Program-made: the position numbers and the translations under genes
Source of the DNA: Prevotellaceae bacterium
GTDB lineage: Bacteria > Bacteroidota > Bacteroidia > Bacteroidales > Paludibacteraceae
Reading direction: 5' to 3'
NCBI GenBank assembly: GCA_031261165.1
Contig: JAISJU010000033.1
Span: 1 to 37,202 of the forward strand
DNA length: 37,202 bases
Shown: one piece after another, positions 10,134-19,454 of the stretch
Layout: each line of letters opens with the position of its first letter
Numbering within the stretch: position 1 is the first letter of the stretch
The notes under the pieces: generated by a model
Databases searched by the model: none
Seen by the model: only the letters and a program-made list of their open reading frames with translations
What the model was told of the DNA's origin: nothing

Positions 10134-10832
10134 ATGCCGACCTTATATTTAATTCCCGTAACGCTTGGCGACAGCCCCATAGAGCGCGTGCTGCCTGCCG
10201 AAAACCGCAATGTGATTTTGAAAATCAAACACTTTATTGTAGAAGATATACGTTCTGCGCGGCGTTTTCTAAAAAAAACAGACCGCGACATCAATATTGA
10301 CGAACTGCATTTTTACGAGTTAAATCAGCACACCGACCCGAAAATGCTATCCGCTCTTCTCAAACCTTTGGAACAAAATCTGGATACGGGCATTATTTCC
10401 GAAGCGGGCTGCCCCGCCATTGCCGACCCGGGTGCCGATGTGGTGCGTCTGGCGCAGGAAAGGGGCTATAAGGTAGTGCCGTTGGTAGGTCCCTCGTCTA
10501 TTTTGCTCTCGCTGATGGCATCGGGTTTCAACGGACAAAACTTTGCTTTCAACGGCTATCTGCCCATTCCGCCCGCCGAAAGGGCGAAAGCACTTAAAAA
10601 ATTGGAAGTATTATCGGAAAATCAAACGCAAATTTTTATCGAAACGCCTTACCGCAACCTGAAAATGTTTGACGATATTCTCGCGCACTGCCAAGCGCAA
10701 ACCCGCCTCTGCATCGCCGCCGATATTACGCTTGATACGGAATTTATTAAGACAAAAACGATTAAAGATTGGAAAAAAGAAAAGCCTCTTATGATTGATA
10801 AGAAGCCTTGTATTTTTTTGTTGGGGAGGTAA
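10134..10832 (+). CDS. SAM-dependent tetrapyrrole-methylase-fold methyltransferase (RsmI-like)
   Basis: A 232-residue protein of the SAM methyltransferase fold shared by RsmI (16S rRNA C1402 2'-O-methylase) and tetrapyrrole methylases. Visible signatures are EAGCPAIADPGADVV near residue 87 and VPLVGPSSILLSLMASG near 114. It lacks the longer C-terminus of classical RsmI and looks like the short Bacteroidetes paralogue, so the exact substrate is uncertain. It is transcribed divergently from the RNA m5C methyltransferase, with about 70 bases between starts. Confidence 0.85.
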   Translation: MPTLYLIPVTLGDSPIERVLPAENRNVILKIKHFIVEDIRSARRFLKKTDRDINIDELHFYELNQHTDPKMLSALLKPLEQNLDTGIISEAGCPAIADPGADVVRLAQERGYKVVPLVGPSSILLSLMASGFNGQNFAFNGYLPIPPAERAKALKKLEVLSENQTQIFIETPYRNLKMFDDILAHCQAQTRLCIAADITLDTEFIKTKTIKDWKKEKPLMIDKKPCIFLLGR

Positions 10833-10839
10833 ATTAAGT

Positions 10840-10880
10840 AGACATTCCATTTTTTGAAAAAATGGAATGTCTATTTTTCT
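10840..10880. terminator. Bidirectional terminator between convergent genes
   Basis: AGACATTCCATTTTTT and AAAAAATGGAATGTCT form a perfect 16-bp stem with a 2-base loop, followed by T runs on both strands. It serves both the RsmI-like gene and the convergent DUF5686 gene. Confidence 0.9.
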
Positions 10881-10883
10881 TTT

Positions 10884-13325
10884 TTATAATATAAACTGCA
10901 AAGAAAACATCACCATAAACCTGTCCGCATCTTTGCGTTTGGTTTCCGTGAGCCGCCAGACAGCATCTATGCGTATAAACTTAAAAATATTTTCGATACC
11001 TGCCGATACTTCGGCGTAGGGTTTGCCATCGAAGGACTGCATTGCAACGGGAAAAAGCAGTTGCTTGTGCTTCCCCTTGTCCATCGCGCCGATGAGGTAA
11101 CGCGCCCCTACCACTTCGCGCCACTGCAATTTGCGAATGAGCGGTATGCGGTTGAGGAAAAAGCCCTGAAAATGGTGTTCCACACTGACAGAGGCGTAGC
11201 GGTCGCTCACAAATTCGTGGTAGTTCATCAGGTTGAAGGCGTAGATATTGTAGGAGTATGTTTCGTTGCCCTCGTGTATTTTCATCAGCGGGAAAGGCAT
11301 ATCGCCCAGCAGCCAACCGCCCTGCACGAGGTAAGACAAGTAACCAAGCGGCGGCAGCGGCAGGCGGTCGTTGATGTCGGCGTGCAGGCGCAGGTAATTG
11401 TAATTGCTGCCGGAAACGTTTTTCAATCCCGCCGTGATTTTCAGGTTGATAACCGGCGTTGTGCCACCCACGCGGAATTTCTCGTAATCGCCCATAATGG
11501 TTTTTTCGTTGCCCGCAAAGCGTGTGTTCAGGCTGATTTCCGCCATTTTGATGTGCGGAACGAGAGCCGAATCGGGTGCGTAAAACGGTACAAACTTGCT
11601 CGAGCCGATACGCGAAACCGAGAATTGCAGCGTGTTTGAAAATCCGCTGCCCCATTCCTTATCTACCTGAAAGTAAATATTATCGCGCATATTCAGTTTG
11701 GACAGATTGCGTTTGTCGAGCACGGAACTGAGGATATTATCCACGTTGAGCGCGTTCTCGTTTCTGCCCAGCATTTCGTAGTCGTGGCGGTATTGCGCCT
11801 CGATGGAAAACCGTTTGTCCTTACTGAAAAAGTACTGAAATCCGCCACCGTATTTAAAAGCGTTGTCACGGATACCGTAAGCCGTGTAGGCGTTCAGGCG
11901 CAGTTTTTTGTGCATCTTCTTGGTGGTGCGAATGCCGAGCCGGAAACGGCTGCCCTCAATCTCGTTGCTGCTATACAGGTAATAATAAGGTCCCAATTCC
12001 ACAGGTCCCAACTCCTTATAACCGAACATCAGCATTTCGGCGACATCTTTGGCGGTGCGCACAATCGGCACTTTTTTGATGGAATCGACCATCGTGTAAA
12101 TCGCCTCCTCGCGCTCATTGAGGGCAACGGGGCGAACGCTGTCCCAAAACGTTTTATCGAAACTCATCGCATTTTCTGACACCACGATTTCTTTTTTTGC
12201 CTTTTGGGGCATTTCCGCAGCGGTTTTAAATTGAAAATCTTTGTGTATAATGTTTTTGCGCCCGATTAAGCCGAGCAGTTTGCTGTCTTTCTTCTGAATA
12301 TTGAAATCGCCCCAAAACGACTCTTTGGCGGGGATATATTTGTCGCCCAACTGCCTGAAATCCTTTTCATACACAATCTCTTTCATAAAATTGACATTGG
12401 CGGTTTCCGAGAGGCGCATTTCTATTTTTGTCAATGCAAAAAGACTGTCGGCTATCCACATTTTGCCTTTGAAAGTGGGCGTTTGCGTGCGCTTGGGGCG
12501 AAAGGAAATTTCATAAATCTTCTGCCCATTGACGATGGTGCTGTCCCGCAAATAATATTTGTAATACAGCGTGCCGTAGTCATTTAGCGGCATCACAAAA
12601 TTGACATTATTGAGTACAAAAAAATTATTATACGGATTAATATCCGTGTAAAGTTTTCCGGTAAATTCGCTAATCATATCCGTTTCCATACCCGAAATTT
12701 TGGTGGCGTTGATGTACTCCGTTTCCTCGCCGTCCGCGTAGTGGTAGAAATCCGAAGACGTTTCGGTAATGAACACCGGCAAAAACGCATACGTTTCGAG
12801 CGTATCCATATAATTGTAGATGAAGTCGATTTGTTTCAGCACCTTGCTGTTCAGGTCGTAGCGTTTGATGTTTTTTAGGTCGATTTCGATTTTGCTGTAC
12901 AAGGCGCACGACCAATCGTTGAAATAGCGAGTGTCGTTTTGTTTTTTCCGTTCCGATACCTTTTTCAAAATGCTGCGCACATAACTGTCGTCAGGCATTA
13001 CGCTCACTTCGCCGAGATTGAATGTTTCTTCCCGCATAATGACCACCGTACTTTTCCCGCGAATGTTATCCACATCGAATTTTTGCAGAATGTAACCGAC
13101 AGAACTAACAACCAGCGTTTTAACCTCCTGCGTTGTTTCCAAATAAAACGAGCCGACCGCATCGGACACTGTGCCTACGTTCGTTCCCTCAAACAACACC
13201 GTAACGTAGGGCATCGCCTCGCCATTTTCGGCAGCAATGATTTTGCCCGACACTACCGTTTTTTGCGCCAATGCTTGTGTGGTCAATAATAAGGAAAATA
13301 TGAATATGCTGTAAAATTTTGTCAT
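10884..13325 (-). CDS. DUF5686 outer-membrane protein with carboxypeptidase-regulatory-like N-terminus
   Basis: An 813-residue exported protein. The signal peptide ends near ALAQ (residue 20). Residues about 23-110 (VSGKIIAAENGEAMPYVTV, then VSSVGY) are a CarboxypepD_reg-like beta-sandwich. The rest matches the Bacteroidetes DUF5686 pattern and ends in beta-strand-rich sequence suited to an outer-membrane barrel. Function is unknown; the same architecture is seen in TonB-receptor relatives, but no TonB box or plug is evident. It shares a divergent promoter region with the acyltransferase gene. Confidence 0.85.
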   Translation of the reverse strand: MTKFYSIFIFSLLLTTQALAQKTVVSGKIIAAENGEAMPYVTVLFEGTNVGTVSDAVGSFYLETTQEVKTLVVSSVGYILQKFDVDNIRGKSTVVIMREETFNLGEVSVMPDDSYVRSILKKVSERKKQNDTRYFNDWSCALYSKIEIDLKNIKRYDLNSKVLKQIDFIYNYMDTLETYAFLPVFITETSSDFYHYADGEETEYINATKISGMETDMISEFTGKLYTDINPYNNFFVLNNVNFVMPLNDYGTLYYKYYLRDSTIVNGQKIYEISFRPKRTQTPTFKGKMWIADSLFALTKIEMRLSETANVNFMKEIVYEKDFRQLGDKYIPAKESFWGDFNIQKKDSKLLGLIGRKNIIHKDFQFKTAAEMPQKAKKEIVVSENAMSFDKTFWDSVRPVALNEREEAIYTMVDSIKKVPIVRTAKDVAEMLMFGYKELGPVELGPYYYLYSSNEIEGSRFRLGIRTTKKMHKKLRLNAYTAYGIRDNAFKYGGGFQYFFSKDKRFSIEAQYRHDYEMLGRNENALNVDNILSSVLDKRNLSKLNMRDNIYFQVDKEWGSGFSNTLQFSVSRIGSSKFVPFYAPDSALVPHIKMAEISLNTRFAGNEKTIMGDYEKFRVGGTTPVINLKITAGLKNVSGSNYNYLRLHADINDRLPLPPLGYLSYLVQGGWLLGDMPFPLMKIHEGNETYSYNIYAFNLMNYHEFVSDRYASVSVEHHFQGFFLNRIPLIRKLQWREVVGARYLIGAMDKGKHKQLLFPVAMQSFDGKPYAEVSAGIENIFKFIRIDAVWRLTETKRKDADRFMVMFSLQFIL

Positions 13326-13342
13326 TCTGAAATATTTGCGTG

Positions 13343-13350
13343 CAAAGGTA
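13343..13350 (-). promoter_or_regulatory. -7 box for DUF5686 gene
   Basis: The minus strand reads TACCTTTG 18 bases upstream of the ATG at 13325, matching TAnnTTTG exactly. It is back to back with the acyltransferase promoter. Confidence 0.65.
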
Positions 13351-13388
13351 ATACTTTATTTTCTTTTTTGCATATAAAGAAAAATGCG

Positions 13389-13396
13389 TATCTTTG
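13389..13396 (+). promoter_or_regulatory. -7 box for acyltransferase-pfp operon
   Basis: TATCTTTG matches the consensus. It lies inside the ORF-track version of the acyltransferase gene, just after its first ATG, which argues that the true start is downstream of this promoter. Confidence 0.65.
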
Positions 13397-13419
13397 CACC
13401 CGCAAAAAAAAGAATGGGA

Positions 13420-13965
13420 ATGAACATCAGCAAATACCTCCTCCGCAAGTTCGGTTGGAAAATAAAATTCAGTATTCCACAAATACCCGATAAATGCGTA
13501 CTTTGCCTCGCTCCGCACACAAGCAACTGGGATTTTATTCTCGGAAAACTTGCCTATTGGTCGTTAGGCAGAAAAGGACACTTCCTTATCAAAAAATCTT
13601 GGACAGTTTTCCCCCTCTCGCTTATTTTCAAGCCGATGGGCGCCATTCCGGTGGATAGAAAGAATAAATCCTCGCTCACCGAGCAAGTGGTAGAAATGTT
13701 TCACCGCTACAAGAAACTGAACGTAGCCATCACGCCCGAAGGCACGCGCAAACGCAACCCCAAGTGGAAACGCGGTTTCTACTTCATCGCCCAAGCCGCC
13801 AAAGTGCCCATCGTGCTGGCAAGTTTGGACTACCAACTGAAAACCATCAATCTGGGAAAAATCCTTGTGCCAAGCGGCAATGTGGATAGTGATATGCAAG
13901 AAATTCAGAGGTTTTATAAAAGCGTGCGGGCAAAAAATCCCCATAATTTTGCGATAGGAAACTAA
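13420..13965 (+). CDS. Lysophospholipid (1-acylglycerol-3-phosphate) acyltransferase family protein
   Basis: Membrane-associated enzyme expected to acylate lysophosphatidic acid or a related lipid in phospholipid synthesis. The catalytic HX4D box is HTSNWD, and the second conserved block is PEGTRKR. The ORF track starts at 13384, but that ATG precedes the promoter -7 box. I chose the ATG at 13420 (MNISKYLLRK), which fits the family N-terminus; 13414 is also possible. The protein is about 181 residues, short but usual for this Bacteroidetes subgroup. It is 28 bases upstream of pfp and probably cotranscribed with it. Confidence 0.85.
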   Translation: MNISKYLLRKFGWKIKFSIPQIPDKCVLCLAPHTSNWDFILGKLAYWSLGRKGHFLIKKSWTVFPLSLIFKPMGAIPVDRKNKSSLTEQVVEMFHRYKKLNVAITPEGTRKRNPKWKRGFYFIAQAAKVPIVLASLDYQLKTINLGKILVPSGNVDSDMQEIQRFYKSVRAKNPHNFAIGN

Positions 13966-13993
13966 ACTCTAAAATCTATAAATCTAAATAAAA

Positions 13994-15616
13994 ATGAGTA
14001 CAAAAAGTGCATTACAAATTGCTCGCGCAACTTACCAACCCAAGTTGCCTAACGCTTTGCTGCACGGCGCAGTAAAAGCCGTTGAGGGCAAAGCCACCGA
14101 GTCCGTTGCCGACCAGGCGGACATCAAAAAACTGTTTCCGAACACCTACGGAATGCCCATCATTACCTTTGAGGCAAGCGAAAAACACGCCAATCAGGCT
14201 ATCAACGTGGGCGTAATCCTTTCGGGCGGACAGGCGCCGGGCGGACACAACGTCATCAGCGGTTTGTTCGACGGATTGAAATCGCTCAACGAAAACAACA
14301 AACTCTACGGTTTCCTCAGCGGTCCCGGCGGATTGGTTGACCACAAATACATCGAACTGACCGTCAACATCATTGACGAATACCGCAACACCGGCGGTTT
14401 CGACATCATCGGCTCGGGGCGCACGAAACTCGAAGAAACCGCGCAATTCGACAAAGGCGTGGAAATCTGCAACAAACTCGGCATCAAAGCCGTTGTGATT
14501 ATTGGCGGAGACGACTCGAACACCAACGCTTGCGTGCTGGCTGAATATTATCTGCAAAAGCAAACCGGCATTCAGGTTATCGGCTGCCCCAAAACCATTG
14601 ACGGCGACCTGAAAAACGAAGTGATTGAAACTTCTTTTGGTTTCGACACCGCTTGCAAAGTCTATTCCGAAGTCATCGGCAATATTATGCGCGATGCCAA
14701 TTCCGCAAAAAAATATTGGCACTTCATCAAACTGATGGGACGCTCGGCATCGCATATCGGACTTGAATGCGCCTTGCAAACCCAACCCAACGTTACCATT
14801 ATTTCTGAAGAAGTAGAGGCTAAAAAGCAAACCCTCAGCGAAGTAGTGAACGGCGTTGCCGATGTGGTAGCCGCCCGCGCTGCTAACGGCGACAATTTCG
14901 GCGTGGTGCTTATCCCCGAAGGTTTGGTGGAATTTATCCCCGAAGTAAAAATATTGATTTCCGAGTTAAATGATTTGCTTTCGCACGAAACAGACGTACA
15001 AAAAGCATTGAAAGGCTTGACCGCCCCAAGTGCCGCCGTATATGCAAGTTTGCCCGATGCCATCGCCAAGCAACTTACGCTCGACCGCGACCCGCACGGC
15101 AACGTACAAGTGTCGCTCATCGAAACCGAAAAACTGCTTATCGAAATGGTAGGCAAGGAACTGAAACGCCGCAAAGACGCAGGCGCGTACAAAGGCAAAT
15201 TCAGCGGTTTGGCACACTTCTTCGGCTACGAAGGACGCTGCGCCGCACCCTCGAATTTCGATGCAGATTATTGCTACTCGCTCGGCGTGAATGCCGCCCA
15301 ACTCATCGGCGCAGGCAAAACAGGCTATATGTCGTCAATCCGCAACACCACCGCAGCCGCAGCCGAATGGATTGCAGGCGGCGTACCCGTTACGATGATG
15401 ATGAATATGGAAAAACGTCACGGACAGATGAAACCCGTTATCCAAAAAGCCCTCGTGCGTTTAGACGGCGCACCTTTCAAAAAACTCGCCGCCAACCGCG
15501 AAGAGTGGGCAAAAACAACGGCTTATGTTTATCCGGGTCCCATTCAATATTTCGGTCCCACCGAAGTTTGCGACCAACCGACAAAAACTTTGCTGCTGGA
15601 ACAAGAAGGAAAATAA
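13994..15616 (+). CDS. pfp: Diphosphate--fructose-6-phosphate 1-phosphotransferase
   Basis: Cytoplasmic reversible phosphofructokinase using pyrophosphate instead of ATP. The 540-residue length fits the long PfpB type. The N-terminal block [11 protein letters not shown] near residue 75, GGDDSNTN (D173/D174, the Asp that selects PPi over ATP), the catalytic PKTIDGD (K200, D203) and MGRSASH are all present. [14 protein letters not shown] near residue 415 is typical of the long form. With enolase this gives two central glycolytic enzymes in the window, consistent with fermentative metabolism. A terminator follows directly. Confidence 0.95.
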   Translation: MSTKSALQIARATYQPKLPNALLHGAVKAVEGKATESVADQADIKKLFPNTYGMPIITFEASEKHANQAINVGVILSGGQAPGGHNVISGLFDGLKSLNENNKLYGFLSGPGGLVDHKYIELTVNIIDEYRNTGGFDIIGSGRTKLEETAQFDKGVEICNKLGIKAVVIIGGDDSNTNACVLAEYYLQKQTGIQVIGCPKTIDGDLKNEVIETSFGFDTACKVYSEVIGNIMRDANSAKKYWHFIKLMGRSASHIGLECALQTQPNVTIISEEVEAKKQTLSEVVNGVADVVAARAANGDNFGVVLIPEGLVEFIPEVKILISELNDLLSHETDVQKALKGLTAPSAAVYASLPDAIAKQLTLDRDPHGNVQVSLIETEKLLIEMVGKELKRRKDAGAYKGKFSGLAHFFGYEGRCAAPSNFDADYCYSLGVNAAQLIGAGKTGYMSSIRNTTAAAAEWIAGGVPVTMMMNMEKRHGQMKPVIQKALVRLDGAPFKKLAANREEWAKTTAYVYPGPIQYFGPTEVCDQPTKTLLLEQEGK

Positions 15617-15636
15617 ATCTTGTTTTTAGATAAATG

Positions 15637-15678
15637 AACTTTTCCAAAGTCTTGGACTTTGGAAAAGTTTGTTTTTTT
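15637..15678 (+). terminator. Terminator after pfp
   Basis: AACTTTTCCAAAG and CTTTGGAAAAGTT form a perfect stem with a short loop, followed by TTGTTTTTTT. It begins 20 bases past the pfp stop. The ORF-track starts at 15634 and 15669 lie in or just after it. Confidence 0.9.
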
Positions 15679-15701
15679 ATTTACATTACAAAAATTATAT
15701 C

Positions 15702-15709
15702 TACCTTTG
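15702..15709 (+). promoter_or_regulatory. -7 box for the DUF6261-like transcript
   Basis: TACCTTTG matches TAnnTTTG and follows the pfp terminator. The implied leader to the ATG at 16004 is about 290 bases and contains the 42-bp repeat array. Confidence 0.6.
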
Positions 15710-15735
15710 CCCCATCAAAAAAAAACAAAAAAAAT

Positions 15736-15990
15736 ATGTGTGTTGCAATAAAAATATATCCCAAAACATTATATTTCTCATATATTTATCTTTTTTCTAT
15801 GCAAAAGGCTTTCCGACCGGAAAGACACTTGTATGTTTCTATGCAAAGCACTTTCCGACCGGAAACAGACTTTTATGTTTCTATGCAAACCGCTTTTCGA
15901 CCGGAAACAGACTTGTATGTTCCTATGCAAAGCACTTTCCGACCGAAAACAGACTTGCAAGTAAATATGCAAATAATATTCACACCTTAA
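15736..15990 (+). other. Leader ORF encoding 14-residue repeats (doubtful CDS)
   Basis: From the first ATG after the promoter, a frame of 84 codons stays open to 14 bases before the DUF6261-like gene. After a hydrophobic start it reads four copies of a 14-residue unit (MQxxFRPExxLYV-like) and a partial fifth. Because the unit is 42 bp, a multiple of three, a second plus frame and one minus frame are also open, so openness alone is weak evidence. It may be a translated upstream ORF, or the array may act only as DNA or RNA. Confidence 0.35.
15799..15975. repeat. Tandem 42-bp repeat array with internal inverted repeat
   Basis: Four near-identical units start with TATGCAAA and contain TTTCCGACCGGAAA, an inverted repeat with a 2-base spacer; a truncated fifth unit follows. 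Units differ at a few bases. There are no unique spacers, so this is not a CRISPR. It occupies the leader of the DUF6261-like gene. Confidence 0.9.
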
Positions 15991-16003
15991 AACCTTTTTC
16001 ACT

Positions 16004-16732
16004 ATGAACAAGACAATGATTAGATTTGATTACGCACAGTTGCGCAACGAAACGCACGTGGAGTATCACAGCGAGTTCATCGCTGCGGCTACGAAATTCA
16101 ACCCCGACAACCTCATCTTCAACCCTGTGTACAAAACCTACACAGCGGCACACGAGGCTGAAACCAACCTGCTCGACGAGATGCGCAAAAGCGTCTACAC
16201 CGACCTCATCACGGCACAAGACGAGAAACGCGATGAAGTATTTCGCGGTTTCCACCTCACTGTGCAGGCAAACACGCACCACTTTGAGCAAGACAAGCGC
16301 GAGAGGGGCATACGCCTCGCCATCGTCTTCAAAAACTACGGCAACATCGCCAAAAAAACCTTTGATGCCGAAACCGCTGCCATAGACGACCTGCTGCGCG
16401 AACTCAAAAAAACGCCCTTCCTCAACGACATTCAAAATCTCAAACTCGACGACTGGGTCAACCAACTCCAATATGAGAACGAGCAATTCAAACGCCTGAT
16501 GGAAGCGCGTTACGAAGAGAGCGGCAACCGCCCCAACGACAATATGCGACACCTGCGCGGTGAAACCGACCACGCCTTCCGCGCCCTGCTCAACGTGCTT
16601 GACGTCTTCATCTTGCTCAACCAAGACACCGGCTATCCGCTCTTGGCAGACAACGTCAACGCCATCGCCGAACGTTACAAAAACATACTCGCGCAAGAGG
16701 CGGGAATGCGCAAACCGAAAAAAACCAACTAA
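16004..16732 (+). CDS. DUF6261-like protein of unknown function
   Basis: A 242-residue acidic, mostly alpha-helical soluble protein without signal peptide. The opening IRFDYAQLRNETHVEYHSEF and the helical layout resemble the Bacteroidales family DUF6261; I make this assignment from memory of the family with moderate confidence. No catalytic motif is visible. It is preceded by a long leader with a 42-bp tandem repeat and followed 33 bases later by a secreted-protein gene. The frame and codon use look native to this chromosome. Confidence 0.7.
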   Translation: MNKTMIRFDYAQLRNETHVEYHSEFIAAATKFNPDNLIFNPVYKTYTAAHEAETNLLDEMRKSVYTDLITAQDEKRDEVFRGFHLTVQANTHHFEQDKRERGIRLAIVFKNYGNIAKKTFDAETAAIDDLLRELKKTPFLNDIQNLKLDDWVNQLQYENEQFKRLMEARYEESGNRPNDNMRHLRGETDHAFRALLNVLDVFILLNQDTGYPLLADNVNAIAERYKNILAQEAGMRKPKKTN

Positions 16733-16765
16733 CTATTTATATTATTAATTTCAAATTTTTATTTT

Positions 16766-18370
16766 ATGAAAAAACTTTTTTTAAGCATTGGATTCATTGC
16801 CTGCGCAACATTAATAATTGCGCAAAACGCGCCGAAAGTAACGGCAAAATGGGAAACAACGTTCAATAAGAACATCAGTCTTTACGACAGATATTTAGGC
16901 GAAGACGAATCTTCTTATTATTTTTTGGTAAAAATAAAACTAAACAAATGGACAGCAGGCTACAGAGTAGAAAAATATGACAAAACAACACTGAAACCGA
17001 CTGAATCAAAAACATTTGAGCAAGAAATGAAAATCGAAAAAGTGTATCAAGTAGGAAATGAAACCTATGCTTATATTTACGACAATATAGGTATTTTCGA
17101 CTCGCCCGACAAGAAAACGGCTTATGAATTTTACAAATTCAACAAAAGTAAAATGCTCTTTGAAAAAATAACGCAACAATTTGCAGGCGTTAAGTTTGAA
17201 AACTTTGGCGGTTTGCGCCTATCGCCCGACCAATCTAAACTTTTATTTGTATTCCGAGAAGCCGCCAAAAAGAAAGATACCGATGACAGTTATCAACTGC
17301 TGATGGTTGATAATCAACTGCAAAAGATATGGGAAAAGAAAACAACCTCGCCAACTTTCGCCGATATTACAGTAGATAACGAGGGTAATCTGTATACTGC
17401 ATACAAAAAATACAGCGACAAAAAGAATTATAATTACATTCTTGCGAAATATTCTGCCAATGGCAGCGAAAAACGCTTTACAGTGAATATGAATGATTAT
17501 CTTTATCAGGACTGCCACCTGATAGCCTCTGCCGACAATCATTTGCTCGTGTTGGGCTATTTTTCGCATAAGACGGACAATAACAAAACAGGCGGTTGTT
17601 TTTTTGCAATGAACGATGATTTCAGTAAAGCAGAAAACATTACTTTTCAGGACATTCCTTTGGACATATTGACTTTGCACGATAAGAAAAAACTGCCGGA
17701 ACGTTATGATGATTACGAATTTAACGAGCCGCTGTATGGTGAAAACGGCGATGTTGTCATTTGTTCGGAAGTTAATTCATTAAAAGAGAGAACACATACA
17801 GATATTCGTTGGTCTAACAATGTAGGTGGTTCAAGTGCTTTTCAAAATGAAAGATTAGGCTATTCGACTATGACAACTAAAACTACCCAATCCGTTAGAC
17901 ACTATTTTCGAGATGTGTATGTGTTCAAAATCAGCGGAAATAAATTATTATATATGAAACGAGTACCCAAAGACCAAAGCGCATCGGAAACAAATAAAAT
18001 AGAAGGTCTCCCTAATATCAGCGATAAAATGAGTTACGAAGTATTTCTTTCGGGCGATAATGTAGTGCTGATTTTTACAGACGACAAAAAGAATATGAAG
18101 ACCAATGAAAATTCCAAAGAAATTGAAAATATTTTTGCAGGTTCCGCATTCTCGCCGCTATATAAATACGGAACTTTGGTAAGCGTAACTTTGGACAAAG
18201 ACGGCAAACAAACAAAGCAGACGGTAGATATAAGCGCAGTGAGAAAAGATAATTTGGAACCCGAAATATTGAATTGTGTTCATTTGGGCAACAATCAAGC
18301 AATTATTACTGCCCGTACTGAAAAACTTACACTTACTGATTGTAAAATAGGAGTGATTAGCATAGAATAA
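16766..18370 (+). CDS. Secreted protein of unknown function, probable beta-propeller
   Basis: Not recognised. A signal peptide ends near IIAQ (residue 20). The remaining 510 residues are rich in beta-strand patterns with recurring aromatic and SPDxSKLLF-like motifs (LSPDQSKLLFVF near 152; DNEGNLYTAYKK near 200), resembling repeats of a six- or seven-bladed propeller. No enzyme motif, lipobox or T9SS tail is evident. It is likely periplasmic or secreted. The 33-base gap to the DUF6261-like gene suggests cotranscription. Confidence 0.75.
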   Translation: MKKLFLSIGFIACATLIIAQNAPKVTAKWETTFNKNISLYDRYLGEDESSYYFLVKIKLNKWTAGYRVEKYDKTTLKPTESKTFEQEMKIEKVYQVGNETYAYIYDNIGIFDSPDKKTAYEFYKFNKSKMLFEKITQQFAGVKFENFGGLRLSPDQSKLLFVFREAAKKKDTDDSYQLLMVDNQLQKIWEKKTTSPTFADITVDNEGNLYTAYKKYSDKKNYNYILAKYSANGSEKRFTVNMNDYLYQDCHLIASADNHLLVLGYFSHKTDNNKTGGCFFAMNDDFSKAENITFQDIPLDILTLHDKKKLPERYDDYEFNEPLYGENGDVVICSEVNSLKERTHTDIRWSNNVGGSSAFQNERLGYSTMTTKTTQSVRHYFRDVYVFKISGNKLLYMKRVPKDQSASETNKIEGLPNISDKMSYEVFLSGDNVVLIFTDDKKNMKTNENSKEIENIFAGSAFSPLYKYGTLVSVTLDKDGKQTKQTVDISAVRKDNLEPEILNCVHLGNNQAIITARTEKLTLTDCKIGVISIE

Positions 18371-18387
18371 TCGTTTAAAAAACACAC

Positions 18388-18425
18388 AGGGGCGGAAAAA
18401 AATTTCCGCCCCTGCATTTTTTATT
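18388..18425. terminator. Bidirectional terminator between convergent genes
   Basis: AGGGGCGGAAA and TTTCCGCCCCT form a perfect stem followed by TGCATTTTTT, with A-rich sequence on the other side. It separates the secreted-protein gene from tsf. Confidence 0.9.
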
Positions 18426-18434
18426 GAAGTTTTA

Positions 18435-19433
18435 TTACTCCTGATTCAAAGTTACCCTTTTGAAAGCAACACAAGTCAAATGTTTTTTAGCAAGCAGTTC
18501 TTTTACGGTAATTTTACCTGCATCTTCGCCACCGCCTTCATACTTTTGTTCTACAAGCGTATATTCTTTAAAAAACTTAGCCAAACGACCTGCGGCAATA
18601 GCATTCACTTTTTGTTCCGGCAAACTTGCAGATTTTTCTGCTGCAACCGTTGTCTTTATTTCGCGTGCCTTTGCAGCCGTTTCTTCTGTAATCCAACCTT
18701 TTGCCATATTTGATTCAATATGGTCTTCGCTATCAACGTGTGCAGGATTGATACCTGCTTTTTTCAGCGCAACCTCAACTTCTTTTGCAACAAGTTCTGC
18801 TTTGGTTTTTTCGATAGCCACTGCCAACTCGTTGTCTTTTACATTTTGAGGAACAGCACTTTCATCAATAGCCACAGGCGACATTGCTGCAATATGCAGT
18901 GCTATACCGTGGATTGTTTCATAGTCGGCATCTTTTTCGGCAAAAGCAACGATAGTAGCCAATTTATTGCCCGAATGAATGTAAGACGTTACCGTAGCAC
19001 CCTTTACAAATTCGTAGTAATCGAGTTCCATTTTCTCGCCCGTTACGCCTGAGCGTTCGGTTACGAGGTCTGCAATCGTGCGACCGTCTACCGTGAGGGC
19101 TTTCAAAGCCGCCAGGTCAGCCGGTTTTTGTGCGATAGCCAAGTCAAGAATTTGTTTCGTCAGCCCGATAAAGTCTGCATTTTTAGCCACAAAGTCCGTT
19201 TCGCACTTCAATGCCAACACGGCTGCGAAATCGCCTTCGGCTGCTGCCAATACGCAACCTTCCGAAGCCTCGCGGTCGCTGCGTTTAGCGGCGATGGCTT
19301 GACCTTTTTTGCGGATAGTTTCGATGGCTTTTTCCAAGTCGCCGTTACTTTCATTCAAAGCATTTTTGCAGTCCATCATACCCGCGCCCGTCATCGTGCG
19401 CAATTTGCTGATTTCTGCCATTGTTACTGCCAT
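18435..19433 (-). CDS. tsf: Elongation factor Ts
   Basis: Guanine-nucleotide exchange factor for EF-Tu. The N-terminal UBA-like domain (ISKLRTMTGAGMMDCKNAL) and the exchange motif TDFVAKN near residue 80 are clear. Length 332 residues is the longer Bacteroidetes form. It is last in the order rplM-rpsI-rpsB-tsf, 21 bases after rpsB. Confidence 0.97.
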   Translation of the reverse strand: MAVTMAEISKLRTMTGAGMMDCKNALNESNGDLEKAIETIRKKGQAIAAKRSDREASEGCVLAAAEGDFAAVLALKCETDFVAKNADFIGLTKQILDLAIAQKPADLAALKALTVDGRTIADLVTERSGVTGEKMELDYYEFVKGATVTSYIHSGNKLATIVAFAEKDADYETIHGIALHIAAMSPVAIDESAVPQNVKDNELAVAIEKTKAELVAKEVEVALKKAGINPAHVDSEDHIESNMAKGWITEETAAKAREIKTTVAAEKSASLPEQKVNAIAAGRLAKFFKEYTLVEQKYEGGGEDAGKITVKELLAKKHLTCVAFKRVTLNQE

Positions 19434-19454
19434 AATTCTGTTTCCTTTCTTAAA

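Noticed and set aside
13384-13419. N-terminal extension of the acyltransferase (ORF-track start)
   Set aside because: The first ATG precedes the promoter -7 box TATCTTTG, so it could not be on the transcript from that promoter.
15799-15975. CRISPR array
   Set aside because: Units are contiguous and nearly identical with no unique spacers, and there are no cas genes.
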